From assembly GCA_000967895.1 (NCBI GenBank), contig FO203512.1:1697350-1761349 (forward strand): a DNA stretch of 64,000 bases. The letters run 5' to 3'. The number at the start of each line of letters is the position of its first letter. Position 1 is the stretch's first letter. The translations under genes and the position numbers were made by a program. A model generated the notes under the pieces. It made no database searches and was not told where the DNA came from. It worked only from the letters and a program-made list of their open reading frames with translations. The DNA comes from Oleispira antarctica RB-8. Lineage in GTDB: Bacteria; Pseudomonadota; Gammaproteobacteria; Pseudomonadales; Oceanobacteraceae. This document shows, in pieces, positions 55,811-64,000 of this stretch.

Positions 55811-57477
55811 TCTACCTGCCAGCTCCTATCGGTATATGCCGTTAATAAGCAAGGTTCCATTAATGTATTAATGCAGGGATTATTTGTGTGCAGTTCGCCT
55901 TTGCCGAAGGCAAATGATGACGCTAATAATTCTGGGGTAATGAAATTTGTATTCACTGGAAATCTCTCAAGTTGAGATAGGCGATGTTTTAAATCAATTG
56001 CTTTCTCTGGCGCTGTCCATGCCAAGTAGTAACCCCAATCACCAAAAGATGGAATGTTCTGGCGATAAGGCAATACATTGAATCCTGCGGATCTTAAGGT
56101 ATTACCAATGGCGAGATAAGCATCTTTTGCATGGTATGGGGAGGTTGATTGAATTGAAATGTAAGCGTCTGCAGTTAGGTATCGTTTTAGATTCTGATAA
56201 AACTGTTTGCTGTATAATTTGCTTATTTCAATGCCCGAAGGGTCGGGCAGATCAATGATGACGGCATCCCATTTTTGCTTGGGTTTATTTCTTAAGAATA
56301 AATCCGCGTCAATATTATAAACCGTTACGGAAGCAACCCATTTAGATTTTTCTTCTGAGCCATCTTCTGATAAATAAACACCCTGTTTGCCTCCTGAGTC
56401 GATGACTTGATAGGGCAGGGTAGCGATGTTGGAGTTTTTGAAAGCATTGTTATTTAACTCGGTTAACATTTTATTCGTGGATGCAATCTTTACCATGTCA
56501 GGATCTAAATCTACGAGAGTGATATTGCGAACATCAGAGTATTTGTTAACTTCACGCAGTGCTAAGCCATCACCGCCTCCTAAAATAAGAAGGTTATCTC
56601 TGGATGCTGTTGCTGCCATTAGCGGATGAACCAGAAAGTCGTGGTATCTCTCTTCATCAAGTGATGAAAATTGAGTATTGCCATTAATATAGAGCCGAGT
56701 ATCACCAGAAGTTGAGTTATGAGTAATCACTAGATGCTGATATTTAGTCGTCTCTTTATGAACAATAGGATCTTCATAGAAACGCTGCTCTAAAAGACTG
56801 CTGATGTCTCTATTACTGGCGAATCCTAGTATCAATAACGTTGATGTGACCGCAAGCAGGATGACATACGCAGTGGGCTTTAAAATTAACTTTTGTTTTA
56901 AAAAGTAGATAATAGTTATGGAGGCTACTATAAAATTGAAACCCGCTACGATGAAACTGATTTCAGTTAAAGGGTAGTTTTTAAGCAAGTACTCTACCCA
57001 GATAACAGCACCGACAAATGCGCCAACATAATCCATGGCATAGACAAGGGTTAAATTAGTTTTTAGTTTGATTTTATGTTGGTCGATTATTCTCATAACC
57101 AAAGGAATTTCAAAGCCAATCAAAAAACCAACAGACAATACAAAGAAATAGTGGACGATTTGAAAACTATTTTCTAAATAGCCATAAGCAGCATAAATAG
57201 CGAGAGGGGCAAAGCCCCCCAATAAAGCCATGATAACTTCTACCGCAATGAATTTTTGCAGAAGGTTGTCATCAGACATCTTGCTTTGAACAAAGCCAGA
57301 AACCCCCATCATTAGCATCATGCTTGCGATCACCATCGAAAATTGTTCTATTGAATTTCCGAGAATATAGGTGGTTATCGTGGCAAGAACATACTCATTA
57401 ACAAGTCCACTTGCGCCTGTGGTAAACATACAGAACGCAAGCAGAATTGGTAAAAATCTTGGCATTTTTCTTTGCAT
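55807..57477 (-). CDS. Membrane-embedded spermidine synthase-like protein
   Basis: 556 residues. About seven membrane helices occupy the first ~220 residues. A spermidine/spermine-synthase-type methyltransferase fold follows (about 235-520): GDTRLYINGNTQFSSLDEERYH in outline, LLILGGGDGLALREV (nucleotide loop), TLVDLDPDMV and VIIDLPDPSG. The conserved GGGDG and the Asp of DLPDP point to aminopropyl transfer from decarboxylated AdoMet, supplied by SpeD in the same operon. The acceptor could be putrescine or a membrane-linked substrate; this is inference. An unusual insert stands between the Rossmann strands at about 340-385. Confidence 0.88.
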   Translation of the reverse strand: MQRKMPRFLPILLAFCMFTTGASGLVNEYVLATITTYILGNSIEQFSMVIASMMLMMGVSGFVQSKMSDDNLLQKFIAVEVIMALLGGFAPLAIYAAYGYLENSFQIVHYFFVLSVGFLIGFEIPLVMRIIDQHKIKLKTNLTLVYAMDYVGAFVGAVIWVEYLLKNYPLTEISFIVAGFNFIVASITIIYFLKQKLILKPTAYVILLAVTSTLLILGFASNRDISSLLEQRFYEDPIVHKETTKYQHLVITHNSTSGDTRLYINGNTQFSSLDEERYHDFLVHPLMAATASRDNLLILGGGDGLALREVNKYSDVRNITLVDLDPDMVKIASTNKMLTELNNNAFKNSNIATLPYQVIDSGGKQGVYLSEDGSEEKSKWVASVTVYNIDADLFLRNKPKQKWDAVIIDLPDPSGIEISKLYSKQFYQNLKRYLTADAYISIQSTSPYHAKDAYLAIGNTLRSAGFNVLPYRQNIPSFGDWGYYLAWTAPEKAIDLKHRLSQLERFPVNTNFITPELLASSFAFGKGELHTNNPCINTLMEPCLLTAYTDRSWQVE

Positions 57478-57490
57478 TATAAATAGAACT

Positions 57491-58342
57491 CTACAATATC
57501 GCGTTGCTAAGAATCAGAGCCATGCCGATCTTTGCAACGGATAATTGTAAAGCTGGAACCATACGGTCTTCCGTTAGGATTTCTTTCACGGTGGATGATG
57601 TGATAATTAATAAATCGATAAAGTACTCGAACACATATAGGAAAATCATTCCCGTTACGGCTAGGAGTAAATATTCTGACATCATATAAGACAATGTTGC
57701 ATCAGTAGCATTTCCCGCAATGGCTGATTTTAATATCAGAGCATAGGCAATTAATTTACCACCAATATAAATCCCAGAAGCTATATTTCCATCGCCAATA
57801 CTTTCAATAATGTTGAAGTTTCGTGAGATGATTTTCTCATAAAATAACACGAGAGCAACGAGGGTTATTTGGCCTGCTAAGAAATAACATAAGCTAGAGA
57901 CCATACCGCCACCTTCGCCGACAATGCTCGAATGAGCAATAATACCGGTACCGACCAACATGCCAAATTCTACGATGCCAACGGCGATGTTATTGCCTTT
58001 AATCGCTTGGGTATTATTGACCCCTGGAATAACCAAACGATCAGTAAAGACCAGTGAACTCAGCATAAAACAGACGGCAAGAGCGCCATAAATACCGGTA
58101 GTTATAAAGTCTTGCACAATAGATGTGTTGCTTGGGCCTGAAAGTAACCCCATAAAAGCAATCGCCAAGCCCAGTTGTGCTCCTGTTCTGCGTAAGCCCG
58201 CTGCAAGATTGCCGCCTGCAAGTTCTTCATCAGCATTGTAGTGTTTAGCCGACATGAAATTTAAGGCGTACTTTAAAGAAAGCATAAATGCCATATAGAC
58301 AAATGCGTATAAGATATAAATTCCGTATTGTTCGATGTTCAT
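57491..58342 (-). CDS. Tandem DUF350 membrane protein
   Basis: 283 residues, about eight membrane helices, forming two DUF350 units (about 5-130 and 140-283) with repeated small-residue patterns such as GGNLAAGLRRTGAQLG and GDGNIASGIYIGGKL. E. coli YjfL is the single-unit relative, in the yjfIJKLMC region with DUF4178-like and ATP-grasp genes. Function unknown; channel- or carrier-like membrane roles have been suggested by context. AAAGG lies about ten bases before ATG 58342. Confidence 0.85.
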   Translation of the reverse strand: MNIEQYGIYILYAFVYMAFMLSLKYALNFMSAKHYNADEELAGGNLAAGLRRTGAQLGLAIAFMGLLSGPSNTSIVQDFITTGIYGALAVCFMLSSLVFTDRLVIPGVNNTQAIKGNNIAVGIVEFGMLVGTGIIAHSSIVGEGGGMVSSLCYFLAGQITLVALVLFYEKIISRNFNIIESIGDGNIASGIYIGGKLIAYALILKSAIAGNATDATLSYMMSEYLLLAVTGMIFLYVFEYFIDLLIITSSTVKEILTEDRMVPALQLSVAKIGMALILSNAIL

Positions 58343-58368
58343 AATATTACCTTTAAATTATTTTTAGC

Positions 58369-60000
58369 TTACTTGCCGCCGCCAGAAGGGCCTTTACCAC
58401 GACCGGAAGGACCAGCACCACGGACGGAGTTGCTTACTCTAGAAATATTGCCTGATCTTACGCCTTTAACGACGTTAGGATTTCTTCTGGAGTACGAGCT
58501 GTTTTTATATTTTGAATTTGAATAGGTGCTAGAGCCATAGGTGCCATATTCATTATTACGTCCGTAATAAGGGGCGCTTCTGCCAGCTGAGTTATACCCA
58601 TTCCATTGATTGTGGGAATATCTGTTAGATGGCATGAAGGCGTTGAACATGCTGTACATACCATAGTAATGCCAAAAAGAATTACCGTTTGACTGTCGCC
58701 ATTCACCGTACTGATTAGATCCCGTGGAAACCCCATCTACGGTCGTGGGTTTAGCAATCATCGACATGCCAACAGGCTCTGCGGAGGTCATCACTTCAGA
58801 CTCATAAAAACCTAATGGCTTCGAGGCGATTGCCATGCCTAGGTCCGCTTGATTTTTCCAGAAAAGATCATTGCTGACATTTTTCCAATCTTGTTCTGTC
58901 ACCGTTTCATTATCGATAATGGTGTATTTATGGAATGTATGTGCAACGGTGTTATCGACCCAAAATTCAGCGTAGTCGTGATTGCTTGGCCATCTTAGTC
59001 GAGGTGATATATTAAGTGCGTCCCAGCGAGCCTGGGGAATATTAACGCTTAAGCTTCCCCAGCCCTTATCTGCAATAGTAGAAACCGTCAGAGACTCAAA
59101 ATATTCGAAAGTATTTTGATCAACTTTTGACTTTGGGAATCGATAGCTATTACCATCGTTGCAATAGTCACCTTCGCACCAAGTCGCTCGCCCAACAATA
59201 ACGTAATAATCTATCCGTTGGTCAGAAAGAATTTTCACATAAGATCGATCGAGTTGTTGCAGTAGTTTATTGTTTTCATTGATGTACTGATTAAGTTGCT
59301 GGTATTGCGCCATCAATGCTTTGTACGTATCACCATACAATGCAAAGTCGGTGTCAGCGGAAGCATGTTCTTTGATAAGGATAGATTTTTGATCAATCAG
59401 GGTTGATAGCAGATTTTGTGCTTGCGCTATTTTACCTTCGATATCTTCTGCCTTATTCGCATGAGTATCTTTTGATTTTTTGGCCGCTTTATAAAAGTTA
59501 GATGCGAGTTTTTCTGCTTTTGGTAAAAGTTTTTGTGCCTCTTCAAAATAAGAAGCTTTATTTTTACGAGCATCTAAAATTAAGCGGACTCGAGTCGATG
59601 GATAAATTGATAGTTCGGCTGACTTATCGATTAACTTATTAGCTGCAGATAAGGCTTTAGCTAGCTTACTAATATCATCTTCATGGTTTCTATCAACAAT
59701 GGGCTGAATGACGTCGTTACTGATTTTCTCAGCCGCATTAAACTCAGTTCTTGCTGAATCTAATGTCTCTGCCCATTTCTCACGAGTTGCATAGGGCTGC
59801 AAAAATTCCCACTGGTTATTAAGAGGTAGAATTTTAAAGTCGCTTTCAAAACGGCTTAGTCCTAGCATTTGTTGTTTATAAGAACGTTGAAAATCGTTTG
59901 CTTGCTTCACGTATTCGTTGGGCAGGCTATATATGGCTTTATAACCCATATATATAGCAAGGCCGATTACCAGCAATATAATAATTCTAGAGGCTTTCAT
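58369..60000 (-). CDS. Anchored 543-residue protein with coiled coil and Gly/Ser/Arg tail
   Basis: Starts at ATG 60000 with GAGG six bases upstream (Met at 60012 is less suitable). An N-terminal anchor (IIILLVIGLAIYMGYKAI) is followed by a long helical, Lys/Ala-rich domain (about 25-270). Then comes a mixed region with GRATWCEGDYCNDG and many aromatic residues, and a low-complexity tail rich in Tyr, Ser, Asn, Gly and Arg, ending GPSGRGKGPSGGGK. Most of the protein should lie outside the cytoplasm. I do not recognise the family. It overlaps the DUF4178 gene by 14 bp, so it belongs to the polyamine/channel operon. The 59-codon disordered C-terminus resembles surface or matrix-adhering tails. 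Confidence 0.75.
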   Translation of the reverse strand: MKASRIIILLVIGLAIYMGYKAIYSLPNEYVKQANDFQRSYKQQMLGLSRFESDFKILPLNNQWEFLQPYATREKWAETLDSARTEFNAAEKISNDVIQPIVDRNHEDDISKLAKALSAANKLIDKSAELSIYPSTRVRLILDARKNKASYFEEAQKLLPKAEKLASNFYKAAKKSKDTHANKAEDIEGKIAQAQNLLSTLIDQKSILIKEHASADTDFALYGDTYKALMAQYQQLNQYINENNKLLQQLDRSYVKILSDQRIDYYVIVGRATWCEGDYCNDGNSYRFPKSKVDQNTFEYFESLTVSTIADKGWGSLSVNIPQARWDALNISPRLRWPSNHDYAEFWVDNTVAHTFHKYTIIDNETVTEQDWKNVSNDLFWKNQADLGMAIASKPLGFYESEVMTSAEPVGMSMIAKPTTVDGVSTGSNQYGEWRQSNGNSFWHYYGMYSMFNAFMPSNRYSHNQWNGYNSAGRSAPYYGRNNEYGTYGSSTYSNSKYKNSSYSRRNPNVVKGVRSGNISRVSNSVRGAGPSGRGKGPSGGGK

Positions 60001-60649
60001 TATTATCCTCATTATTGCTAGAGATTATCAGTTCTGTTTGCAAAACCTTAATTGAAACTGCAGCAAGTTCTTTACTGATAAATGCTTCGCGCTCAGGTTT
60101 AGAATCTTCATCTTCCCAAAGTTCGAGCGTTAAATAAGAACCGTCATCCCCTTTGAATTCGTACATACGAACTTGCAGTGGCGTATCACTTTCGTTGCGG
60201 TAAAAAAGAGCAGCCCAGGTATCGTCTTCGACATAATGGTAATTCATACCGTTATATTTAAGGATGCCATACTCTTCTTCCGCGATATCGTCGAGGGTTT
60301 TACGCGAGATAGGCTTGCCGTTTTCTGAAAGCTCTCTCAGTTGAACGTCTGTTACTGTTTGGCTAACTTCAAGCTCATCATCAAATTCCCATTCGATGAA
60401 TGTTTTCTCGCCAGTAATGACATTAAGAAGTTGAAGTTCGGTGACCCAGTATTCGTTCTTTTTCTTTTTAAAAGAATTCCACTTAACTTCAAGGTAGCGG
60501 AAGACTTGAGTGACTAAATAAGTATCACTTTTAATCTCTAAATAACCGCCTTTTTTAACGTGACGAATATCCTGCTTACAGTCTCTTTCACTTTGAATAG
60601 GAGAGAGCCCGCGAACGGCTTGAAATTGTTCTGCTAAGTTATTTTGCAT
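59987..60649 (-). CDS. DUF4178 protein
   Basis: 220 residues from ATG 60649, with GGGGG five bases upstream; the long frame from 60769 lies inside the telA-like gene and is rejected. The DUF4178 pattern is seen as KKGGYLEIKSDTYLVTQVF, YWVTELQLLNVITGEKTFIEWE in outline and, later, KYNGMNYHYVEDD. Soluble, no signal peptide. DUF4178 proteins accompany DUF350, SpeD and spermidine synthases in several genomes. Overlaps the TelA-like gene by 11 bp. Confidence 0.8.
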   Translation of the reverse strand: MQNNLAEQFQAVRGLSPIQSERDCKQDIRHVKKGGYLEIKSDTYLVTQVFRYLEVKWNSFKKKKNEYWVTELQLLNVITGEKTFIEWEFDDELEVSQTVTDVQLRELSENGKPISRKTLDDIAEEEYGILKYNGMNYHYVEDDTWAALFYRNESDTPLQVRMYEFKGDDGSYLTLELWEDEDSKPEREAFISKELAAVSIKVLQTELIISSNNEDNNESL

Positions 60650-61832
60650 CATTACCCCCAATCTTAGGCGTAGACGCATCATCAAGTTTAGGCGTTGAAT
60701 CGGTTCCCATGTCTTGAACATCTTTAATGTCATTTGACGATGAGCGAGCATCGCGCATGCCATCAGCAACAGGGGAGAGTTGGGCAGTCATGTCGGCTAA
60801 GCGATCGCTGGTTTCACGTGCTTTTGCGGTGCTGGTGCTCATGGTGTCATTGGCAATTTTCACAGCGTTCATGAGCTTATCAAAACCCTCTTCCATTTTT
60901 TGCAAAGCAATCACTGGGTTGTTGTAAAGGTCACCAACTTCTTGGGCTGCTTTTTCAATGCTGCCAGCATTCTGGGCCATCATATCGCCAAGGCCAGCTT
61001 GAAATTGTTGAACCGCATCTTTGATCGTTTCTTGCTGGGCTAAAGCCGCTTGAATGCGTAATGCATTGTTCATTACCATTGGGCCAACGGTTAGTGCACT
61101 ATCGATTGATTCATCTAATAACGAGTTAGTTGCGATCGTTTGATCAATACTGATAAAAAATTGAACAGAAGCCTGTTCCATTGTGCGTAAATCACGAATA
61201 CGACGCATGGCTTGGTTTTTAACGGTGGCAAACTTTTGCTTTTCTTGAATATCTTCAGCGGGTGTTTCAGCGTCTTGAGCGTCTACCTGTTGAATAAATA
61301 GCTCACCAATATAAATTTCAGATTCGATTTCTTTTTTGGCCGCGGCAATTTCATTGTATTGCTGCTCTAATGCCAGATTTGATTCTAAAAGATCATCTTT
61401 ACCATTGCGTAGGCCATCGAAAATAGCCTCGACATGGCTTTGCATCGGTTGATACTGGCGAACAAAACGGCTTACTGCTTTACGTTTAATCGTATTGGGC
61501 ATCCATGAAAACCACCATGCATTATGCAAAGAGTGAGGGTTTAGCTGATCCATAGTGGAGCGCAATTCAAGCAGCTTTTCGCCCGCGGGTGATTTGCCGT
61601 CTAAACCTTTTAATAAACTATTTACATTGCCTTTCATTAGGTCATTCGCAGACGCCATTTTTTTCTGAGCGCTTGCCCCAATGTTGCCGACAATTCTATT
61701 CAGGGCAGGGCCGCCACTTGTTTTAGTAGATTCAGCCAGTTCTTGAGAGCGTTTCTGCATCAGTTCGACGTTATCTTCAGAAGCCCATTTAGGCGACTTT
61801 AGTGTCTGGGTCGATTTGTTTTCAGTAGTCAT
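60639..61832 (-). CDS. TelA/KlaA-like toxic anion resistance protein
   Basis: 397 residues, largely alpha-helical, with the TelA core at about 80-350 (SWMPNTIKRKAVSRFVRQYQ; IQAALAQQETIKDAV; YNNPVIALQKMEEGFDKLMNAV in outline). TelA proteins are linked to tellurite resistance and envelope stress, and often neighbour PspA-like or Ter proteins; here it occupies that position in a polyamine operon. The Ser/Asp-rich tail is specific. The start shares a base with the preceding stop (TAATG). Confidence 0.85.
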   Translation of the reverse strand: MTTENKSTQTLKSPKWASEDNVELMQKRSQELAESTKTSGGPALNRIVGNIGASAQKKMASANDLMKGNVNSLLKGLDGKSPAGEKLLELRSTMDQLNPHSLHNAWWFSWMPNTIKRKAVSRFVRQYQPMQSHVEAIFDGLRNGKDDLLESNLALEQQYNEIAAAKKEIESEIYIGELFIQQVDAQDAETPAEDIQEKQKFATVKNQAMRRIRDLRTMEQASVQFFISIDQTIATNSLLDESIDSALTVGPMVMNNALRIQAALAQQETIKDAVQQFQAGLGDMMAQNAGSIEKAAQEVGDLYNNPVIALQKMEEGFDKLMNAVKIANDTMSTSTAKARETSDRLADMTAQLSPVADGMRDARSSSNDIKDVQDMGTDSTPKLDDASTPKIGGNDAK

Positions 61833-62335
61833 TATGCTTTTCCTTCTGCATTAAATTTGGCTTTTAAGAATAACGATTTATTATCGAATTCTTTCTTATC
61901 ATGTTTGGATAACAGAGCTTCAATATCTAATAGCTCTTGTTCTAATGTTTGAATGTTATTAACGAATTCGTCTAATGCGCCATCACGAGCGCTGGTATCT
62001 AATTTAATAAACGGCATGATGCATTTGTTGGGTAGGTATTCAGAGGCTATTCGGTTAACGGTCCAGGCAAATTCACCACTGGCGCATTCATGCTTTTCTA
62101 TTTTAGGAAAAAGGATGATTAATTTATCGATAATAGACTCACATCTCACCGTTAAAGTCGTTCCAATAGCCGCTTTTCTGATTACTAAATTAAGTGCTAA
62201 CAAATCTTGAGTAGGGCTTGGCTTCGCAACTTCTACAACGGCGTCTTTAGTTTTTTCTTTTGAGTAATGCTTTATTAACGAATAAGCAGCGACAGCGATA
62301 ATAGCAATGACTATTAGTGTGATAATTGGGTCCAT
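61832..62335 (-). CDS. Small anchored protein, first gene of polyamine/channel operon
   Basis: 167 residues. N-terminal anchor (IITLIVIAIIAVAAYSLI) then a helical cytoplasmic domain ending with a coiled-coil-like stretch (EFVNNIQTLEQELLDIEALLSKHDKKEF in outline). It has the anchor-plus-helix organisation sometimes seen in TelA-associated proteins (XpaC-like), but no clear homology. AAGGAAG lies about six bases before ATG 62335. The operon therefore begins with this gene and the TelA-like partner. Confidence 0.7.
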   Translation of the reverse strand: MDPIITLIVIAIIAVAAYSLIKHYSKEKTKDAVVEVAKPSPTQDLLALNLVIRKAAIGTTLTVRCESIIDKLIILFPKIEKHECASGEFAWTVNRIASEYLPNKCIMPFIKLDTSARDGALDEFVNNIQTLEQELLDIEALLSKHDKKEFDNKSLFLKAKFNAEGKA

Positions 62336-62368
62336 TTAAACTTCCTTTTTAGGCGTGTTTCAGTAATC

Positions 62369-62394
62369 AAAAAACCCTCAAACTGAGGGTTTTT
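62369..62394 (-). terminator. Terminator between rlmI-like gene and the operon
   Basis: Perfect 11-bp stem (aaaaaccctca / tgagggttttt) with a 3-base loop. Read on the minus strand it ends the methyltransferase transcript with a T run, so the operon starting at 62335 needs its own promoter, not resolved here. Confidence 0.85.
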
Positions 62395-62405
62395 GTATTA
62401 TTAGG

Positions 62406-63410
62406 TTATAGCTGACAGATCGCGACTTTCAGCGGTGGATTACCATCGGGGCTAGGAAAATCAGCCTCGGGTAATAACATTTCAATACTTTTTAAAGGAC
62501 GACCGGCTTTAATTGCACAACGTTTTAATGATTCTAGCCACTCATCACGATCCACTTGAGCAACGTTATTGCAGCAAATTAATTGTCCGCCACTTTTGGT
62601 CGCTAATAAACTGGGCTTAAACAGTGATTGATAATCTCGAATTAAATCAACATTGCCAAAGGCACTTTTGGCCCAGCGGGGTGGGTCTAAAAATACCAAG
62701 TCAAATTGCTCTGGCTTGTGCTTTGGATATTTAGGCAGTTTTTTGCCACGACGTACCGCGATGGGCATATTAGCGAATTGTTTAATCGCTGGAAATACAT
62801 CGGAGTGAATAAATTCAACTTGCTTGAGATTATTCAACTTAGCGTTCTCCATGCCAACGGCGAGTGACGATTCTGCGAAATCAACATTCACCACGCGCTT
62901 AGCGCCGCCAACTCCAGCGGCAATACCGATGCCACAGGTATAAGAGAATAAATTGAGTACCGTTTTGCCTTCGCTATTGGCTTTTACATAGCGGCGGCCA
63001 GCGCGTAAATCTAAGAATAACCATGGGTCTTGGCCCTGATGGCGGCCTTTTACACGATATTTAACTCCTAGCTCGCTCGCTTCCATAGCCATGCCATCCA
63101 GTTCGTGGATTTCTACAGAGCTATCTTGAATACGAGAATTGTTGCCGCTGCGGTCGTTATAAACGAAGTGCACATCGGGGAATTCTTTGGCTGCGAATTC
63201 ATGTACTTGTGTCAGCTCGTCATCGGTAACGGACTGATGAAAGGTTTGTAAAATCAATAACGGGCCATAGCGGTCTAACGTCGTGCCGGGTAAGCCTTCG
63301 TTAGTGCCGTGAAAAATACGGTAGCAATCGGTGTTTTCTGCTAGCCATTGTGCTTTTAAATCAGAGCGATTTTGCCAAGCTTGGCTAATTAGGGTTTTTA
63401 ATTCATTCAT
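62406..63410 (-). CDS. RlmI-like 23S rRNA (m5C) methyltransferase, PUA-less
   Basis: 334 residues. A class I SAM-methyltransferase fold with LNLFSYTCGIGIAA (SAM loop), NVDFAESS, and LVFLDPPRWAKSAFG (catalytic DPP region), then ICCNNVAQV. It resembles RlmI, which makes m5C1962 in 23S rRNA, but begins at the region following the PUA domain (E. coli RlmI is 396 residues), so it is a shorter relative and the exact target is uncertain. Divergent from the DUF2835 gene. Confidence 0.85.
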   Translation of the reverse strand: MNELKTLISQAWQNRSDLKAQWLAENTDCYRIFHGTNEGLPGTTLDRYGPLLILQTFHQSVTDDELTQVHEFAAKEFPDVHFVYNDRSGNNSRIQDSSVEIHELDGMAMEASELGVKYRVKGRHQGQDPWLFLDLRAGRRYVKANSEGKTVLNLFSYTCGIGIAAGVGGAKRVVNVDFAESSLAVGMENAKLNNLKQVEFIHSDVFPAIKQFANMPIAVRRGKKLPKYPKHKPEQFDLVFLDPPRWAKSAFGNVDLIRDYQSLFKPSLLATKSGGQLICCNNVAQVDRDEWLESLKRCAIKAGRPLKSIEMLLPEADFPSPDGNPPLKVAICQL

Positions 63411-63506
63411 GGCCGCAGTCTAACAGCTTAGGCCAATGGCTTGAAGAACAAGTACTTGAAGATAAGACGCTTGATGGAATAATGCAGGTTGGCTATTATT
63501 CTGCCT

Positions 63507-63728
63507 ATGAAAGAAATCATCGTTTCCCTACACATATCTCGCGACGACTACCTCTCCTTTTACCAGGGGCAGGTGCAAACTGTTGTTGCTACGGCAACGG
63601 ACGGGCGTATTGTCCGTTTCCCAGCTGGTATATTGAAGCATGTTGTCGGTCATGAAGGCATTCATGGCACCTTTCGCATACTTTTTGACGCAAATAACAA
63701 ATTTGATGGTATTACTGCGCTCAATTAA
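63507..63728 (+). CDS. DUF2835 family protein
   Basis: 73 residues from ATG 63507 (TTG 63489 would add six hydrophobic residues). The family pattern is clear: SRDDYLSFYQGQV, VVATATDGRIVRFPAGIL and the ending HGTFRILFDANNKF. Small proteins of this type are common in gammaproteobacteria, of unknown function, often near pyrD/rmf. Confidence 0.88.
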   Translation: MKEIIVSLHISRDDYLSFYQGQVQTVVATATDGRIVRFPAGILKHVVGHEGIHGTFRILFDANNKFDGITALN

Positions 63729-63808
63729 TCTCTGCAAGATGGTTCTTCACTGCTCTGGTTGTCCGCAGGATTGTGGGGTTAAATGCGCAGGTATAAGGCT
63801 TTAGTCGT

Positions 63809-63837
63809 TTATAAATAAGCCTCTTTGTCGTATACTG
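63809..63837 (+). promoter_or_regulatory. Probable pyrD promoter
   Basis: TATACT (63832-63837) preceded after 17 bp by TTTATA (63809-63814). About 57 bases before the pyrD start. Confidence 0.4.
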
Positions 63838-63893
63838 TGCGCGATTTTTTAGCGCATTCACAACTTTTAAACAAATGGCAAAAGGCGAAGATA

Positions 63894-64000
63894 ATGTCAG
63901 GTCTCGATTGGTACGGCTTAGCACGAAAGGTAATGTTCAAAATGAGCGGCGAAACCTCTCATGAACTTGGCCTTGATATGCTTGGCGCTGCAGAGCGTTT
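63894..64000 (+). CDS. pyrD: Dihydroorotate dehydrogenase (quinone), 3' end outside window
   Basis: First 35 codons only. MSGLDWYGLARKVMFKMSG followed by ETSHELGLDML matches the N-terminal membrane-associating helix pair of class 2 PyrD (compare ...ARPLLF.LD.E.AH). It oxidises dihydroorotate to orotate with quinone in pyrimidine synthesis. GGCGAAG lies seven bases upstream of ATG 63894. The rest lies beyond the window. Confidence 0.75.
   Translation, partial: MSGLDWYGLARKVMFKMSGETSHELGLDMLGAAER

Noticed and set aside
60652-60769. Upstream extension of the DUF4178 gene to 60769
   Set aside because: Lies inside the TelA-like gene; the short start at 60649 has GGGGG upstream and gives a normal N-terminus.
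63721-63924. Minus-strand 67-codon frame at the right end
   Set aside because: Covers the probable pyrD promoter and start; no recognisable sequence.
1-64000. CRISPR arrays, tRNA or rRNA genes, phage or integrase genes
   Set aside because: Looked for repeat-spacer patterns, tRNA-like ends and integrase motifs; none seen.

Overview
The window looks like chromosome of a low-to-mid GC marine gammaproteobacterium, most likely from the Oceanospirillales (Oleispira/Thalassolituus/Bermanella-like). I infer this from a complete nqrABCDEF sodium pump next to a long-form GAPDH, a 1,624-residue NAD-glutamate dehydrogenase, a moxR-bat operon, Pseudomonas-like lipid genes and the rlmI-like/pyrD neighbourhood. 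The species call is inference. I saw no tRNA, rRNA, CRISPR array or phage.

Layout. 1-9 kb is accessory and disturbed. It holds a cut-off SEC-C protein, a fabI-type enoyl-ACP reductase split by an intact IS66 element (1309-3674, 8-bp target duplication gagttaga, 23-bp inverted ends), two small unknown genes (one with ankyrin repeats), a decayed membrane-protein gene, and a hipB-hipA-transglutaminase operon with a readable promoter and operator. 9-11.5 kb has an SDR and an amidase. 11.8-19.6 kb is gap plus nqrABCDEF, each closed by a strong terminator. 19.7-23.6 kb carries two exported spondin-domain proteins followed by an OmpR/EnvZ-type two-component pair.

23.6-31.8 kb is an exoenzyme island. 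Two AraC-family regulators flank three secreted phosphodiesterases: a PI-PLC-like protein with cysteine/tryptophan repeats, a PI-PLC-like enzyme and a sphingomyelinase-like enzyme. All three end in a ricin-B-type lectin domain. 32-36 kb has fatty-acid genes (acyl-CoA dehydrogenase, enoyl-CoA hydratase, acyl-CoA desaturase). 36-42 kb has a periplasmic binding protein, a RadD-like helicase, a response regulator/CheC/GGDEF operon and a hotdog thioesterase. 42-49 kb is the moxR-DUF58-DUF4381-batA-batBC-batD operon, and 49.4-54.3 kb is the large NAD-GDH.

54.4-62.3 kb is a tightly overlapping eight-gene minus-strand operon: a small anchored protein, TelA-like, DUF4178, a 543-residue anchored protein with a Gly/Ser/Arg tail, DUF350, membrane-embedded spermidine synthase, K+ channel with TrkA-N-like domain, and SpeD. 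It couples polyamine synthesis to membrane and ion-channel proteins and is the best candidate for an incompletely described system. The window ends with an RlmI-like methyltransferase, a DUF2835 gene and the start of pyrD.
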